NCBI GenBank assembly: GCA_944990035.1
Contig: CALYLX010000111.1
Span: 558,001-622,000 of the forward strand
Source of the DNA: Clitopilus passeckerianus
Taxonomy: Eukaryota > Basidiomycota > Agaricomycetes > Agaricales > Entolomataceae
Length of the DNA stretch: 64,000 bases
Reading direction: 5' to 3'
Positions 22,185 through 33,844 of this stretch are shown here, piece after piece (the first letter of the stretch is position 1; each line of letters begins with the position of its first letter). A program made the translations under genes and the position numbers. The notes beneath the pieces are model-generated. The model did no database searches. It saw only the letters and a list, made by a program, of their open reading frames with translations, and was not told the origin of the DNA.

Positions 22185-22977
22185 GTTGCTATGTGAACTT
22201 ACGGAGGACGTATTAGTGGATTCTGCTGGAACGAGTTATCATCAGCTCAAGGGCTTTTATACAGGCCTCCTTGGCGGTGTAGCACCTACGACGAGATTGG
22301 TCATTAGTTATTGGTTAAATTGTACCCGACCATGCGAGCACCACAAGTCAACTGTCATGTCTCGACAGGTGAAAGATTGAATGCTTGGGTAAATCAAACA
22401 CAGCCGAAAAAAACCCCACATAACCCGATTTGGTACCAAAGTTAATTGACTGGCTGTGGGAGGGGCCAAAACCAAGGTCAAAAATACTTTGTATATTGAA
22501 CGGCAGATGGTATCAGGGAGCATCCATGCACTGGCATTGTCGGAGCCCAGATATGCATGTGCGCCTGTGCGAGTGTTTTCTATTCATTGGAATGGCTGAA
22601 CGTAGAGTGCTACTGCAGTGCCAGGTCCAAAGGGCGGCAACTTATAGCTTGAATAAAGAGGGCTGCGCTCTGCACGAGTTGGCATTGCGATCATTTCCTA
22701 AGGTTGCGTCAGAGTTCAGACAGCACAGTCACGTGTGTTCCTTGGGTTACAGAACCAAGTCGAGTCTACTGACTGCTTGACGAGGCTTAAGAAATCAAGC
22801 TTCAAGTTCAAATCTGAACCGTTTTCCAATTGAACATGATGGTCACTAACACCTTACTCGAGTCGATTCAGAGCGAAGTAAAATGGTAGAGTCTACTCCG
22901 GAACGCGAGCTATACAATTACTTTATTCCATAACGATAAATGATATTTCGGTGGCTTAGACACAACATAGACACATA
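22185..22977. other. Intergenic: promoter of copy 2 and 3' flank of copy 3
   Basis: Holds a TATA box and an upstream block shared with copy 3 (22369-22397), a stretch of about 400 bp with nothing recognised, and from about 22800 the duplicated 3' flank. Confidence 0.5.
22254..22261 (-). promoter_or_regulatory. TATA box of thioredoxin copy 2
   Basis: TATAAAAG on the minus strand, about 70 bp before the start codon. The flanking 40 bp resemble the copy 3 promoter. Confidence 0.65.
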
Positions 22978-23461
22978 TCAAAGGGCGGCCTTTTGAAGTA
23001 AAGTCTAAACGGCTGTTAGCTCAACCGATTCCTCAATGAGTCAAGAAATAAGCGACGAACCTGGAGCCCACTGGGGCTGGCACCGACCAAATCATCGACT
23101 TTGTTTCCGTCCTTAAAGAAGATGAACGTAGGCATCTGCATAAAAACAATTCAATATCGGGAATGATTGAGGACGAGGAAATGTCATCGTACCGCTTTGA
23201 TTCCAACCTCCTGAGAGATTTCTTCGGCTTTATCGACATCGACTTTGTAGAACTCCACGCCAGGGAATTCCTTCTCTAAATTTTCGAAGATCGGTGAAAT
23301 GACTCTGCAAGGGCCACACCAAGTTGCCCAGAAATCGATAACGACAGGCTTGCCGCTGTTGATCTAGGCGCCCGCTTGTCAGCTAATCATCCTCTTATAC
23401 AGTGAAGTAAGAAACTTACCACTTCTCTGAATTCCGAGATCTTGGAGAGTTCTTTGACCAT
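22978..23461 (-). CDS. Thioredoxin (copy 3)
   Basis: Exons 23420-23461, 23193-23363, 23061-23135 and a 12-nt last exon 22978-22989 total 300 nt, or 99 residues. It starts [14 protein letters not shown], with active site [15 protein letters not shown] before intron 2 and [10 protein letters not shown] with the cis-proline, and ends GLQAAL. All introns are GT-AG. The last exon codes only for A-A-L-stop and was chosen because it gives the usual thioredoxin end and lines up with copy 2. Recent tandem duplicate of copy 2; likely functional. Confidence 0.87.
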
Positions 23462-23531
23462 GTTGATAGATGTAGTGGTGGAGGAGGTATCAGTGGATTC
23501 TGCTGGAGCAACTGATTATCAGCTCGAGGGT

Positions 23532-23539
23532 TCTTATAT
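23532..23539 (-). promoter_or_regulatory. TATA-like box of thioredoxin copy 3
   Basis: CATATAAG on the minus strand at the same relative place as the copy 2 TATA box. Confidence 0.55.
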
Positions 23540-23599
23540 GACGCTTACGGGCGCTACGCCGCCAGCGATGAGATTGGTGAGCAAGTCATGCCTGGTCAT

Positions 23600-23628
23600 G
23601 TGAAAGATTGCGTGCTTGGGTAAATCAA
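23600..23628. promoter_or_regulatory. Conserved upstream block of the thioredoxin pair
   Basis: GTGAAAGATTG..TGCTTGGGTAAATCAA, matching 22369-22397 upstream of copy 2 with two differences. It is better conserved than the sequence between it and the TATA box, so it may be a regulatory site; it may also be no more than duplicated background. Confidence 0.4.
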
Positions 23629-24296
23629 CCCGGTCATGGTATGTTTTGCACGAAGTTTCACGACATTGCGGGATCCTTACTGACAGGTAGCTTACAATCC
23701 CCGAGAGATTGCTAATATCTTGGAGGGGCATTGGGAGATTGCTTAGTCCTCAAGACACCTGGAAGGTTCGACAATACACCATTACGGTCCACCAGAAGCA
23801 GATTTTCCAGGCGATCACGAGTGTCCAGCCGAACGCTGACTGGTGGCAGTGGTGGCCACAGGCGCTGGCCAGGTCATCTGAAACTGGTGACATCGAAATC
23901 ACCTATCACTAGTTTCACAACAATGATGTATTTTAGTATTATGACGCTTCTTCGTAAAGACCCCTCAACCCGAAAGCGCGAAAAGAATCAACGAAGCACC
24001 GGTACGTATATAGGTATCTTGGTATTCGTAAGTAAGATGATCAATAAGTGAAGGTATGATTGCAGATGTTGTCAGAGAATGGGAGATGGAAGTAGAGCGA
24101 AGTAAGGGATAGAGTACACAGATTATTACAACAGTAGCCCGGCTTGGAATATTTTACATTAATAACCACATAGAGTTCATCCCCAGCACAACGAAGAAAA
24201 ATAGAGAGGAAGAGAGCTGGAACAGAAAGCGAATAAAAAAGGATATGTATACAATTGTTCAACGAATCAATAGCACAGTTGGGCTGCTGCTGCTGC

Positions 24297-27017
24297 TTAG
24301 TAGACATGATGATGGTGATGATGATAACCAGAAGCAGTCGAACCAGCCCTTGAGGGCACCATCATTGGGTGCATCGCAGGAGTCATCATCATCGGTTGGA
24401 CATACGGGGTAGCATATCCAACACTCGTACTCCTGGACAAGGGCATCCCGGCGCCATGGGCGCTTCTAGTCGAGTACGCCGAAGTAACCGATGGATTACG
24501 AGCCACAGCATACCCAGGAGGGATCACCGGGGGAACCCCCGGAGCAGGAGACATGTGATGCATGGGTGGGAGAGGAACCCCCATCCCAGATGCTGGGGTA
24601 TTGTAGGACGAGTTGGTAGTCCCGGAGGACATCGAACTCGTGGAGCCGGCTGCGATCGCAGCTGAGGCGGCGAGCATGAAAGCAGCAGATGGAACGACAG
24701 GCTTGTTCTGCCATCCGTACCCCCCGTGCTCGTCTTCTGATTCGTCGGAGGACGACTCATCCGCAGTAGGCGCAACGCCGTGGTGTTTGCTCTTGTGGAG
24801 GTTGGACCGAGAGCTTGAGGCGGAACCTGACTTGGAATGCAGGAGGGGAAGGGGGAGATGGTGCCCAGCCAGGGGCGTTGGGTTGTTCCGCTTGAAGGAC
24901 TTTGATGAGGTCGGATTCGTGGCGGATGGGTTGTTGACCGGAGGGCGGGGTCGGGGCGCAGTGCTATACGTAATTCCACTGTCTCGGACCAAGGGACCAT
25001 CCCATGGCGAGACGCGACGCGAAAGGGCATGGGTTGGGCGTGCAGAAACCTGTCTCTCGAGCCTGTTCATCATACACGTTTGATGAGAATGCATTCAAAG
25101 AGTGGGAAAGGTGCGGAGATGACGACTTACCCGTGCCATGTTCTACCGCTTTTCTCAATCTTTTCCTCAAGGAGGACAATGATGAACTCGAGGTTGTAAC
25201 CTTCGGGGTCCTTCTTGTTGGCGTGCGAGCCTTGGCGGGCAGTAGTCGCGGTGTCGATCGTCGCAGCATGCCTAGGTTGGTACCTAGTTTGAGGTGCAAT
25301 GTTCTCTGCATTTTCATTTGCTTCCTTAACTGTCACAAGCTGTGGCCCATGGGACACGAAAGTTGGTGTCTCAGGGGTGATCGGTGGCGAAGGCAAGGTC
25401 GAGTTTCCTGATACCCTAGAAATATATCAATCAGCTTCGAAGCCTTCAAGATCACACACAAGCATCACATACATCGACAGGCGGTCAGGATTCGTTACCC
25501 GCAGGGGGACTAGAAACAGCGCAGTCAGCTACACATTCTCTTGGAGAGTCCGGAGACGTTCGAGACACTTACCGCGGTTACCAAGAGGTACATTCCTGAT
25601 CATATTCAGAAATGGAAGCGACATCACACTGTCGGTAGCCGATCTACATTGGGACTCGTATCAGCGCCCACTGCTCATTCGGGAGATAAAGTAAAAAACA
25701 TACAAAGGTGGTCGTGGCAAGGTCCCCGGTGGGTCGACATTGGCATCTACATACATGGCAACAGAGATCAGTCACGGGCCTCAGCTACGGAAATATGGCA
25801 CATACCGTGCGCGGGCACGTCGATGGCGGAAGGGCGCTTTGAAGCTGGAGATGATTCCAGTGAAGGATTGGACAGAGTAGGGGACGGAGGAGTAAAGCTG
25901 CCGTAGATTCTGTAAATGTGGAATGTCAGCGCTTAGGCATCAGTCGGCAGGTGACAGAGTAAGACTCACGAGGCACGTTTGAATTCGGCGTCAAAAGCCC
26001 TCCGAGCGCGCTTAAACGAGATGTCGAGGTTACGAGAGTCCTCTGCAAAATCAGACAAGCGAGTGAATAACTGGTCAGAAGTAAAGAAAGATGCGTATAT
26101 ACCTTTTGATAGTGTCTGTATACACGTAAAAAAAGCTGCTTAGACACTGATATGAATGACTGAGAAGGTGTTGAGCAACATACCGAGTCACGTCCTTTCC
26201 ATGTCCTGAAATACTCAACAACGTGCTTCTCCGATGAAGTAACAGTCGCAACTGCAAATGCGACTTTTGGGAGTGGTTTCTTGGGCCCAAGGGCTTTCTT
26301 CAGGGAGGGCAACGACATCGTTGCCAGGATGTCATGGATGCTCATACCACTGCGCAGAATCGAGGTCAACGAGGGCGTCCCATAGCGCAAGAGAGGTAGA
26401 ACTCACGCGACAAATTTTCGATAAATCTCAACTGCCTCTGGTCCTGCGATGAGCTTGGTTGTGCCCGCCAGTTCTGGGTTTTGAAGTGAGACTCCACTGT
26501 CAGCGCCATTGCTCACGATGTTGCTGCCTCTGTGTTGTGCGATTTGCTCCAGAAACTCGGGTGTACATCGTGACCGACGTGGCTTGACGCCATCTCCCAA
26601 AACGTCGTACAAGATATCTGCAGGATATTCGTGCTTTGTTCGTGGAGTCGAGGGAACCGAGCCGCTCGATTTCTTGGAGCTTGAGCTAGATTGGCGACTG
26701 ATTGGCTCAGCATTGGTCTTGACTTCAAGCTTTTCGCGCTTTGATGAGGTCGAAGGAGTGGAAGTCATGGTGGTCGTGAAAGTCATTGGATCCGTTCGTA
26801 AAGGTGATGAATTGGAGTGATATTTTGCTTTCGACGTTGACTTGAATCTTGGCGGTGAGGAGGAGCGGGCTCTTTGAGAAGTACTGTGACGTTCAGATGA
26901 GGTATAAGTCGCTCCTGCGGTCGAGACTGGCGGCGACGATGATGTCGATAGTGATGTTGGTGCTTTGGAGACTGCGAGTGGAATGCCACCGGCGGTGGTG
27001 GAAAGGTGATTGTGCAT
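24297..27017 (-). CDS. Unrecognised Ser/Pro-rich protein with natural His6 tail
   Basis: Many exons. The first (27017 to about 26405) starts MHNHLSTTAGGIPLA, is Ser/Thr-rich and then has a folded-looking segment (YPADILYDVLGDGVKPRRSR; EFLEQIAQHRG; GPEAVEIYRKFVA). The next has SIHDILATMSLPSLKKALG and KVAFAVATVTSSEKHVVEYF. Short exons follow (DISFKRARRAFDAEFKRAS; IYGSFTPPSPTLSNPS), then a Pro/Thr-rich stretch and EGYNLEFIIVLLEEKIEKSG-like text. The last exon is disordered, with an Asp/Glu/Ser patch and Met/Pro-rich repeats, ending GYHHHHHHVY before TAA at 24297-24299. I do not recognise a domain. Exon joins in the middle are only partly resolved. Confidence 0.65.
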
Positions 27018-28701
27018 CCAACAGCCGGCTATAAATTAGTTCTTCGCCTGTAAAATTTCCCTTCTTTCGGCGACGAACGATCGATTGCTGTTGTGTAAGG
27101 CCTCGAGGCGAGAATGAGGCAGGCAGGGGGACAACGCGGTTACAAGTAGAAATAGAATAGACGATGCTCACGGCTCGTTGCTGACACCGGTGATCCTGTT
27201 TCTCAAAGGAGTTTCAGCCTGGAGCCATCACAACTGTTACCCTTGGCACTTCATTTGCCGTTTGTCCTGCTTTTCGGTTGGAAGGCAACGATCTTCAGAG
27301 GGTCCTATGACTGCTTATTGGGAACAACGGCAACCACAATCTCTTTTTTTTTTATTCCGCAGCGACCATGAGCATGGACCTACAACTGGCTTTATATTTT
27401 CTTATGTATGTGGAACTGCCATCAAGATTGCCCACCATCTCCGGCCAGCGGTAATTGTTAGCCTAATAGCTGGTTCACAGCTTTCCGGACACGGTTATCT
27501 CGAACGATCTGTTATGCCTTCTCTTCCCCTAGATCGGAATAGATCTAGTCAAAACTACAAGCCTTCTCAGGGCCAGTTATGTCCTTTGCCCTACTCTTAG
27601 CGTTGCGTCACCGATTTACTGCCCTCCTTGCTATCCATCGCTTTTAACCGTGACCAGGGTACTTGAATGAAATGAAGCCTTTAAAGAGGAAGTACGCATG
27701 TTTGCCGGTAAATTGAAGGCTATCTCCGAGTCAGAGCTACCCAGACTATCTGCACGAGGCCTAACGCAGGCGCTTAACCTGCCTGGTCCATCGGCCAGTC
27801 CTTCACCTGGCGCACGACACAGTCTACCGGCCGGCTAAAGTTGAACAGCTTTGGCTTGGGCATGCTACGAGCATGCACCCCACGGAGGCTTCAGTGTCAC
27901 AAAACACATTATGACGACTTCACCGGCTAAGTTGACGATGAGCACATCCCGGCCCACTACGTAAGAACACGCACTTCACTCCCCTAAAGCACACAAATTG
28001 CTGTATGGTACTCGGCCATTCCCTCTAGAACCACTCAGGGGTGCGTGCCCCGCTTGAACACGGATCTTCATGTAGAGATTATCAGTATCGGAAAATCAGG
28101 AGAGATGAGCCACTTGCTCAAACGATCTATCCTGCTTTATATCATATCTCGCAACACTTATCCATCCGGTTCATCTCTCCTCTTCAGCCAACGCATCCTT
28201 GATCCTGAAATATGCCGAAGATAACTGGCTGTTCGAAGCCTGAACTTCCTCAATGTATTAATCACCACGAGGTGGCCGCGTTCTCCTTGACCAAGCTGAA
28301 ATCCAACATTCTGACAGGCTTCTGTCACGATACTAAGGCACGGACAAAGGTGGCTGCGCAAAGAACTTCTACCGAACTCCACTTTCTTGAACTTTCCTAC
28401 GTGAGTCTGAGTAATTGGTGCCGTGGAAGAGTGTCTTGGTTGTATTGACTAGCTTCTAGCTTGATGGTACGCTAATCTAGCCGCCCCAAAGAAATATCCA
28501 TCTAACCAACTGACTGATGATACATAAAGGAAGGCGTCTGCTATGTGTGTTTATTCATGGATTCATGTTGGTCTATATCCCTGAAGTGTTACATTAGACG
28601 GTCCTGAGTCATAAGAAGATGAGTTCTCCCGCTGAGCAGATCAATTGTTATGTACGGTACTGTTATACATAGCTGTGTCAACGGTCAGAATACATACAAA
28701 G
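27018..28701. other. Intergenic, about 1.7 kb
   Basis: No supported gene on either strand. The left end holds the promoter of the His6-tail gene. Confidence 0.5.
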
Positions 28702-31700
28702 TCATACGCTATCAACAGATACCCGCATAATATCGTCACTATAACCTGTGAGGGAGCCTTCGCTGATGCCAAAACGAAAAGCCACGCCTCTGCCCCAGCA
28801 TAGCGAACTTCGGAGATTGGGAGAAAAGACCATGTAGCGAAAGAATCCAGGCGTCCACAGAAGCGCTAAGTCCCGAATCTCGCTTGTCAAGGTAATGCCC
28901 TCGCCATTAGATACCACATGGAAGGTGACACGTTCATTGTCCACGTCCAAGAGAGCATTGAAGGATCCGGAGGAAATAGCGTCAGATAGCAGTATTCTAT
29001 CTTCGTGTAATCTGCAACACGACGTTATTGCAATCTCTGGTCTCTGGTCCTCTGGTGGTACCCCCGAGCCGGGGAAGGTGCATTCCGTGGAATTGGAGTC
29101 GATACGGATGTCCCACCACATGATCAACCCCCACCCGAGAGCTGGTTCAGCTGCTAGACCTTGCTCTACTATGTGTATGTAGGGCTTGAAGTCCTCTAGC
29201 AACCGAACCGACTCGTCATACCGGCTGTGCACCTCATGTTTGTACAATTCGTATAGGAAGGTCCCGTGCGAAGCTACAATGAGAACCGAATCGTAGACTT
29301 GCAGTGGACACATTACTAGCAGGCATGCTGAAAGGGATAGCATATTTTTACGGTCGAGGAACAAAGCTAAAAGCTTTGTCGGGAGTGAGTCGGGTGGTTT
29401 CGACAGGATCAACTAAAAAGGATGAGCCCAATTATATTTCTTGTTTTTGGCGCTGCCAATACGAACCTCCAACATTGGAAAAAGGAACTCCGCATCCCTG
29501 TAATGAGTAGCTCTGGGATGTATCATAATGAAATATGATTCAAGCCAATGGAGGAGATGATTGTAGCAGAATTCCTCCACGGCCTTGATGAGTGGGTTGG
29601 TAGAGAGAGGTCCAGATAGATGATATGCCCAGAATTGACACGAGTACTGTAGGTGGGGACATTTTTTTTCCCTGGCTAGTGAGGGACGGTCCGCAAGTTA
29701 ATATAAAGTGAGGAATGAGTTGGAGTCAAGAAGATTACATATATTTCTCCGTAATAACTGATTCATGGTCTTCAAGCATGCAAGGGCTAGCTTTGTGTGC
29801 CGAAGGCCAGCATCGGCACAAAATTTGGGTGATTTGCATCGAGCGGGGTCCGTGACGAAATCGAAGAAGGAGGGATGAAGCAATTTGATTGTGTCATCCT
29901 CCTCCTGTGTATCTGGGACAAGTACCACAGATTGGATTCGCGAAAGCACTCGGTGGGTCAGTCCTTGTTTAAGGCCCAGCAGGTTATCGAGGGTGGATGG
30001 AGTGACATTTTCTCCTAGAACAACGACGGCGCCAAGGATGTTCTTCGGATACTGGGAGGTCTTCTCATTAATATCAGGGTACCCATCTGCGACGACGGTG
30101 GTGTACAACGAATCCAGGGCATTATATGGGGACAACGATGCGGCTTCCGAGGAAGTACAAGAAATCAGCTTCTCGAACTGATCTCGAGGACTCGCTGGCG
30201 GAATACAGCTTCGGATAAATTTGATAGCGGTAGCTGAAAAAATGAGCAAACCAGCGGCCCTCTCGGTGAGGATTGAGATTTCGTTTTGTGTGATCCAGCC
30301 GGGTTCGAAACCAGCTTCCGGGATCGATTCCAATTCCTGTTGGAGATAGCGATGGATGTCTCGAGATGCCGCATGCGCTAGGGGTTGAAGCACTAATGGC
30401 TGGGTTACGGAGAGCAGCGTTGTGGTCTTGAAAGAGGACAGGATAGTATGGGTTGGTCTGCTTGTCACCAGGAACCGAATGGGTGCGAGTCGTGTGATGT
30501 GCTGAGAGAGCGTAGACAACACATCGGATGCTAATGATGGGTCCTGGCATGGCAAGAGCATCAATGACAACGACACAGGGTTTGAACAACCCCCCGCACT
30601 TCTCTAAAGGCTTTAAGAGTAGCCGCTGTAATTGATACGCCAGCGAGCTGTTGACAATTGCTGGATCTTTCTTGAGAGCTTCTGCAACACTCACTCGAAA
30701 TTCGGGGTGGTAACGGCCTGATCGGTAGGCGATCGTGGTGAAGATGAGAGCAGCGTTGCTGCAGTGCGAATCTGCACGCATGCAAAAGAAGCTTGCTCCA
30801 AGAATCTCATGATACCGGCAGTCGTCTGCAATCGTGTACGCAATCGTGGATTTACCTGCTGCACCACCATTAATCCACATAATGCAGGACTGTTCGGAAA
30901 TACGTTGGAGCCCCCGTCCCAGTCTGGATCAGTATCGGAGTCAGGACGAGATTCGTAAGGATGAAATCCAGGTATATTGATCCAAGAAGCGATAGAACTG
31001 AGAACCTCAAGTCTTGTGGATGGAGCGCAACGGGATCTGCGCATCGAGTCAAAGTGGGATTGAGGGACATGCGGGGGTCTCCGTCTAGTTTAGTTGATCA
31101 GAGTCTTGAACAACATTACGATGTGGACGTCAAATGTGCATACCTTTGATGTCCAATCTGACATTGAGCTCCTAAGTAAATTGCATTAGAATATGCAGGG
31201 CAACGCAGAATGAGTTATCACCTGGAAGCCGCCTTCTAGGTCGGCATGTATGCGATCAAGTTTATGATCGATAATGTCGTTGCGCTCCTGCATTCATTAC
31301 CAAATTACACAAGCTGAGCGTACTTGGCTTCGGTGACGCTCACGTGAATAGAAAACTCAATGTCCAATAAACCTTCGACCTGATCAATTTAGATATATGT
31401 GAAAGATCTTCTGGGAAAGAGCCAGGAGTACCCTACCATGAATGATTGAAGCGACCAGGTAAGTTGTTGAATTCGATCAGATATTGCCTGCGCATCGTCC
31501 TCCGATGTCAGCATCCTGCTGAGATAGGATCTCGATTGTAGTTTCTCTGCATTCAGGACAGTCTTTTGCCAGGAACCATGAGACAAAAAAAATCAAAGTC
31601 CGGGTCAAGCACGCCTTCAGGAAACATAAGGGGGAAAGAACGCACGCGGATAAGGCCTCTATTTTCTGCAAGACGGATTGTGTCAGCTTGCCATTAGAGT

Positions 31701-32040
31701 GGTATCTCTGCGTGATTGATTGCAACTTAACAAGATTCTCCACACTCTCCAGGTTATCGTTCGATTTCTTACAGTGACGATCAACACCAGGGCCCTTTCA
31801 TGAATGAATGCAAACAATGGCCGACCTTGATAGCAGATATCAACCCAATCAAGGCCCCAATACCTGCTTGCAGACCGGGAGGCCCTGCAGCGCCCGCGAC
31901 ACCCTTGAGATCCTCAGCACCGCCGTCAATCCCGACGTTGCTTTCCCAACCAACTCCTTCCTTTTATTCTTCTCTTCCTCTTCTGTGGCTCCAGCAAAAG
32001 GCTTCCACTTCGTTTCGACCCCACCTTTGAGGAACGACAT
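28702..32040 (-). pseudogene. NACHT NTPase (NLR-like), damaged
   Basis: The N-terminus starts MSFLKGGVETKWKPF, then KATSGLTAVLRIS, then helical exons (SYLSRMLTSEDDAQAISDRI). The NACHT core has Walker A INGGAAGKSTIAYTIA (near 30870) and the lead-in to Walker B CVVVIDAL (near 30570), then LAPIRFLVTSRPT and LLHPSFFDFVTDPARC, typical of the large agaricomycete NLR family. Lesions: the Walker B codons that should read DALDEC are two bases short, changing frame near 30557; a base appears missing near 31877, before GLQAGIGALIG; and an in-frame TAA stands at 29698-29700 before CPHLQYSCQFWAYHL. After a 54-nt intron the frame continues to 28702 with a C-terminal region I do not recognise (WWDIRIDS; LDVDNERVTFHVVS). 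NLRs of this kind are linked to self/non-self recognition and cell death; this copy is probably inactive unless the base calls are wrong. Confidence 0.8.
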
Positions 32041-32586
32041 TGCCTGCTCAGCCAAGTATATGAACGTAAGATAGACAGTTCTTGCAAAGCTTAAGAGGTA
32101 AATGACTCAACAATTGGAGATAATAGGGCACCCATGTCACAGATATGAATTTCACACTGCCTCATGTTCATTCGAAAAACGGATGCAGTGCTCTTATTGT
32201 GTGTAGGATCCGTCAGGCAACGCTTGACCGTTGAAGCTCAGCCCAACAACTCCTCTTTCGCTCGACCAAAGAAACCCGTTCAGCAGCGAAACAAACAGCA
32301 TCCATTAGAGAACGGAAAACAACAGCAGCGAGTAGGAATCACGAGAAAATATGAGACAGGCGCGTAAACGGCAATTTCGGGTCATACGCGCACATGTATA
32401 CGTAAAAGACATGATGCAGGCGAGGAGGCAGGGAATGCAGACCAAGTTGTGTACAAGAATGCCCATATATTGTCTGGGCTGGCTATCCATATGATGAGTA
32501 TGTATCATGATGAGAGCAGAAGGGGTGGGGCAGCCTGAGCGTCATCATCCTGTGTGTTCATCTTCGTAGATAGGTAGAGGGAGCGG
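32041..32586. other. Intergenic
   Basis: About 550 bp with no supported gene; 5' flank of the NACHT locus and 3' flank of the WHI2-like gene. Confidence 0.5.
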
Positions 32587-33844
32587 TTAGACCTGTAACA
32601 AGATAAGTTAGTTTGAACAGTAAAAAACGAAGATAGAGGGAATTGGCGAACCAGGCTGAGTTCCAATGTCCACACCCGTCGTGCCCACAGCTTGACTGCC
32701 TTTGCAGGTTGTGGTCCTGAGGCGGAGAGTTCAACGTCCATGCCGTCCCACCAGCATTTCCTCTGGAAACGGGGTTTCAGCTCCTGCTTAGAAAATTCAT
32801 ACACGGAAAGAACTTACAGCTGGTTTCCTCCAGAAAAGTAAAAGCTTCTGAGCGGTCGCCATCTGGTTATAATCCACCTCCACAGGCTTATCAGGATGGT
32901 GGATAATACCCGTCTTCAGGAGCACCAGAGCAATGGAAGAGATGCAACACCGCGAGGGTTCAAGTGCGCGGAAGCCCCATTCGTCTTCCCTGTCAAAGCC
33001 ACTGAAAACCGAACCATCGTCAATAACCTGCCCACTCCGGCAAATAAAGCAATGCGACAAACCTCATGCACAACATATCAATCAAATGTTGCTCAGCAAC
33101 ATTATTCTCCTTGTTAACATTCCTCTGCAGCGCGGTGAAGATATTCCTCTTCGCAATCAAGAAATCCCCCGAACGTCTCTTTAACTCAATCAACGGGTCA
33201 ACACCGTCCGTTCTGCCATTCGTCGCAGCACCGTTCACACCTGGGGCAGGTGCAGGTGCAGCTGTAGGGGAGTCATCGCGGGAGGGAATGGCGAAGTATT
33301 CAAGTTCCTCGCGGAGAACAATGATAGCCTGCTTCGAGTAAAGCGGGTTCTGCGACCCTGTAGGTCCGAAGTCTTGAGTTTCAAGAAGGTGCTGCTGGGC
33401 ATTGAGGAGACCTGGAGAGGTGGCGGTGCCATAGAATGCATCTGAGGCAGTACGGAAGAAGGAAAGCACATATTGGAAGCAGTCAGGGTCGAACTGTTGT
33501 AAACAAGGTGTGAGGTTTGGTTAATTGATATTATTGGGGTTGAAGGAGAAAGAACCACTAACATCAACTCCGTAGACTTCTTCATCCTCGTCTAAGTCTC
33601 CACCATTCTCCAAATTAGCGCTCTGCCTCGAAAGGACAAGGCCATTCGGGAACAAGCAAAGCAGAACCGATTCCGGGAGGTTCATGATAGTCTCTCGGTC
33701 AACTTCGAACCTCTTTCCTCGCAGCTCAAGCAGCAAGCGAGTAAGCAGCTGAGGTTGCAGATTCGCGTGTGCAGGCAGCGTTGGGTGTTGCGAAACCTGC
33801 GTTATTGGGCTGGAAGAAGGGGGGAGAGTGGCGGCGGTTGCCAT
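32587..33844 (-). CDS. WHI2: WHI2-like BTB/POZ protein
   Basis: Starts MATAATLPPSSSPITQ. The BTB (KCTD-like) segment begins LLELRGKRFEVDRETIMNLP and continues with VLLCLFPNGLVL and, after an intron, FDPDCFQYVLSFFRTA. Further exons have QAIIVLREELEYFAIPSR, LIAKRNIFTALQRNVNKEN and EWGFRALEPSRCCISSIALV. The C-terminus has RKCWWDGMDVEL and WARRVWTLELSLV, with TAA reached after a last intron at 32587-32589. These blocks match fungal Whi2, which works with Psr1/Psr2 phosphatases in the general stress response and dampens TORC1 under low amino acids; the role here is by homology. All blocks are intact. Confidence 0.82.

Larger units (their letters stand above)
21560..22400. repeat. Tandem duplication unit A (thioredoxin copy 2)
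   Basis: Same-orientation partner of 22800-23630. Shared pieces include the 3' flank (AAGTTCAA..TGAACC; CTATACAATTA-type end), introns, exons, 5' UTR (CCAGCAGAATCCACT) and the block GTGAAAGATTG..TGCTTGGGTAAATCAA. Limits are approximate. Confidence 0.75.
22800..23630. repeat. Tandem duplication unit B (thioredoxin copy 3)
   Basis: Partner of 21560-22400. Lengths are similar (about 830 and 840 bp), with small indels, for example in the region upstream of the TATA box. Confidence 0.75.
23462..24296. other. Intergenic
   Basis: Promoter of thioredoxin copy 3 on the left, 3' flank of the next gene on the right. No supported gene. Confidence 0.5.

Noticed and set aside
23709..24051. Two overlapping plus-strand open frames
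   Set aside because: No start context, no family likeness, and they lie in the 3' flank between minus-strand genes.
24613..25083. 156-codon plus-strand open frame
   Set aside because: Antisense of the Ser/Pro-rich exon of the His6-tail gene, with no family likeness.
27860..27876. GCATGC-TACGA-GCATGC hairpin
   Set aside because: Each half is itself a 6-bp palindrome, so the match is weak evidence for a stem; no context suggests an RNA or terminator.
29413..29415. Second in-frame TAG in the NACHT gene
   Set aside because: It is the last codon of a GTTCGT..TTTTTAG stretch of 54 nt that keeps phase 0 on both sides, so it is better read as an intron end.
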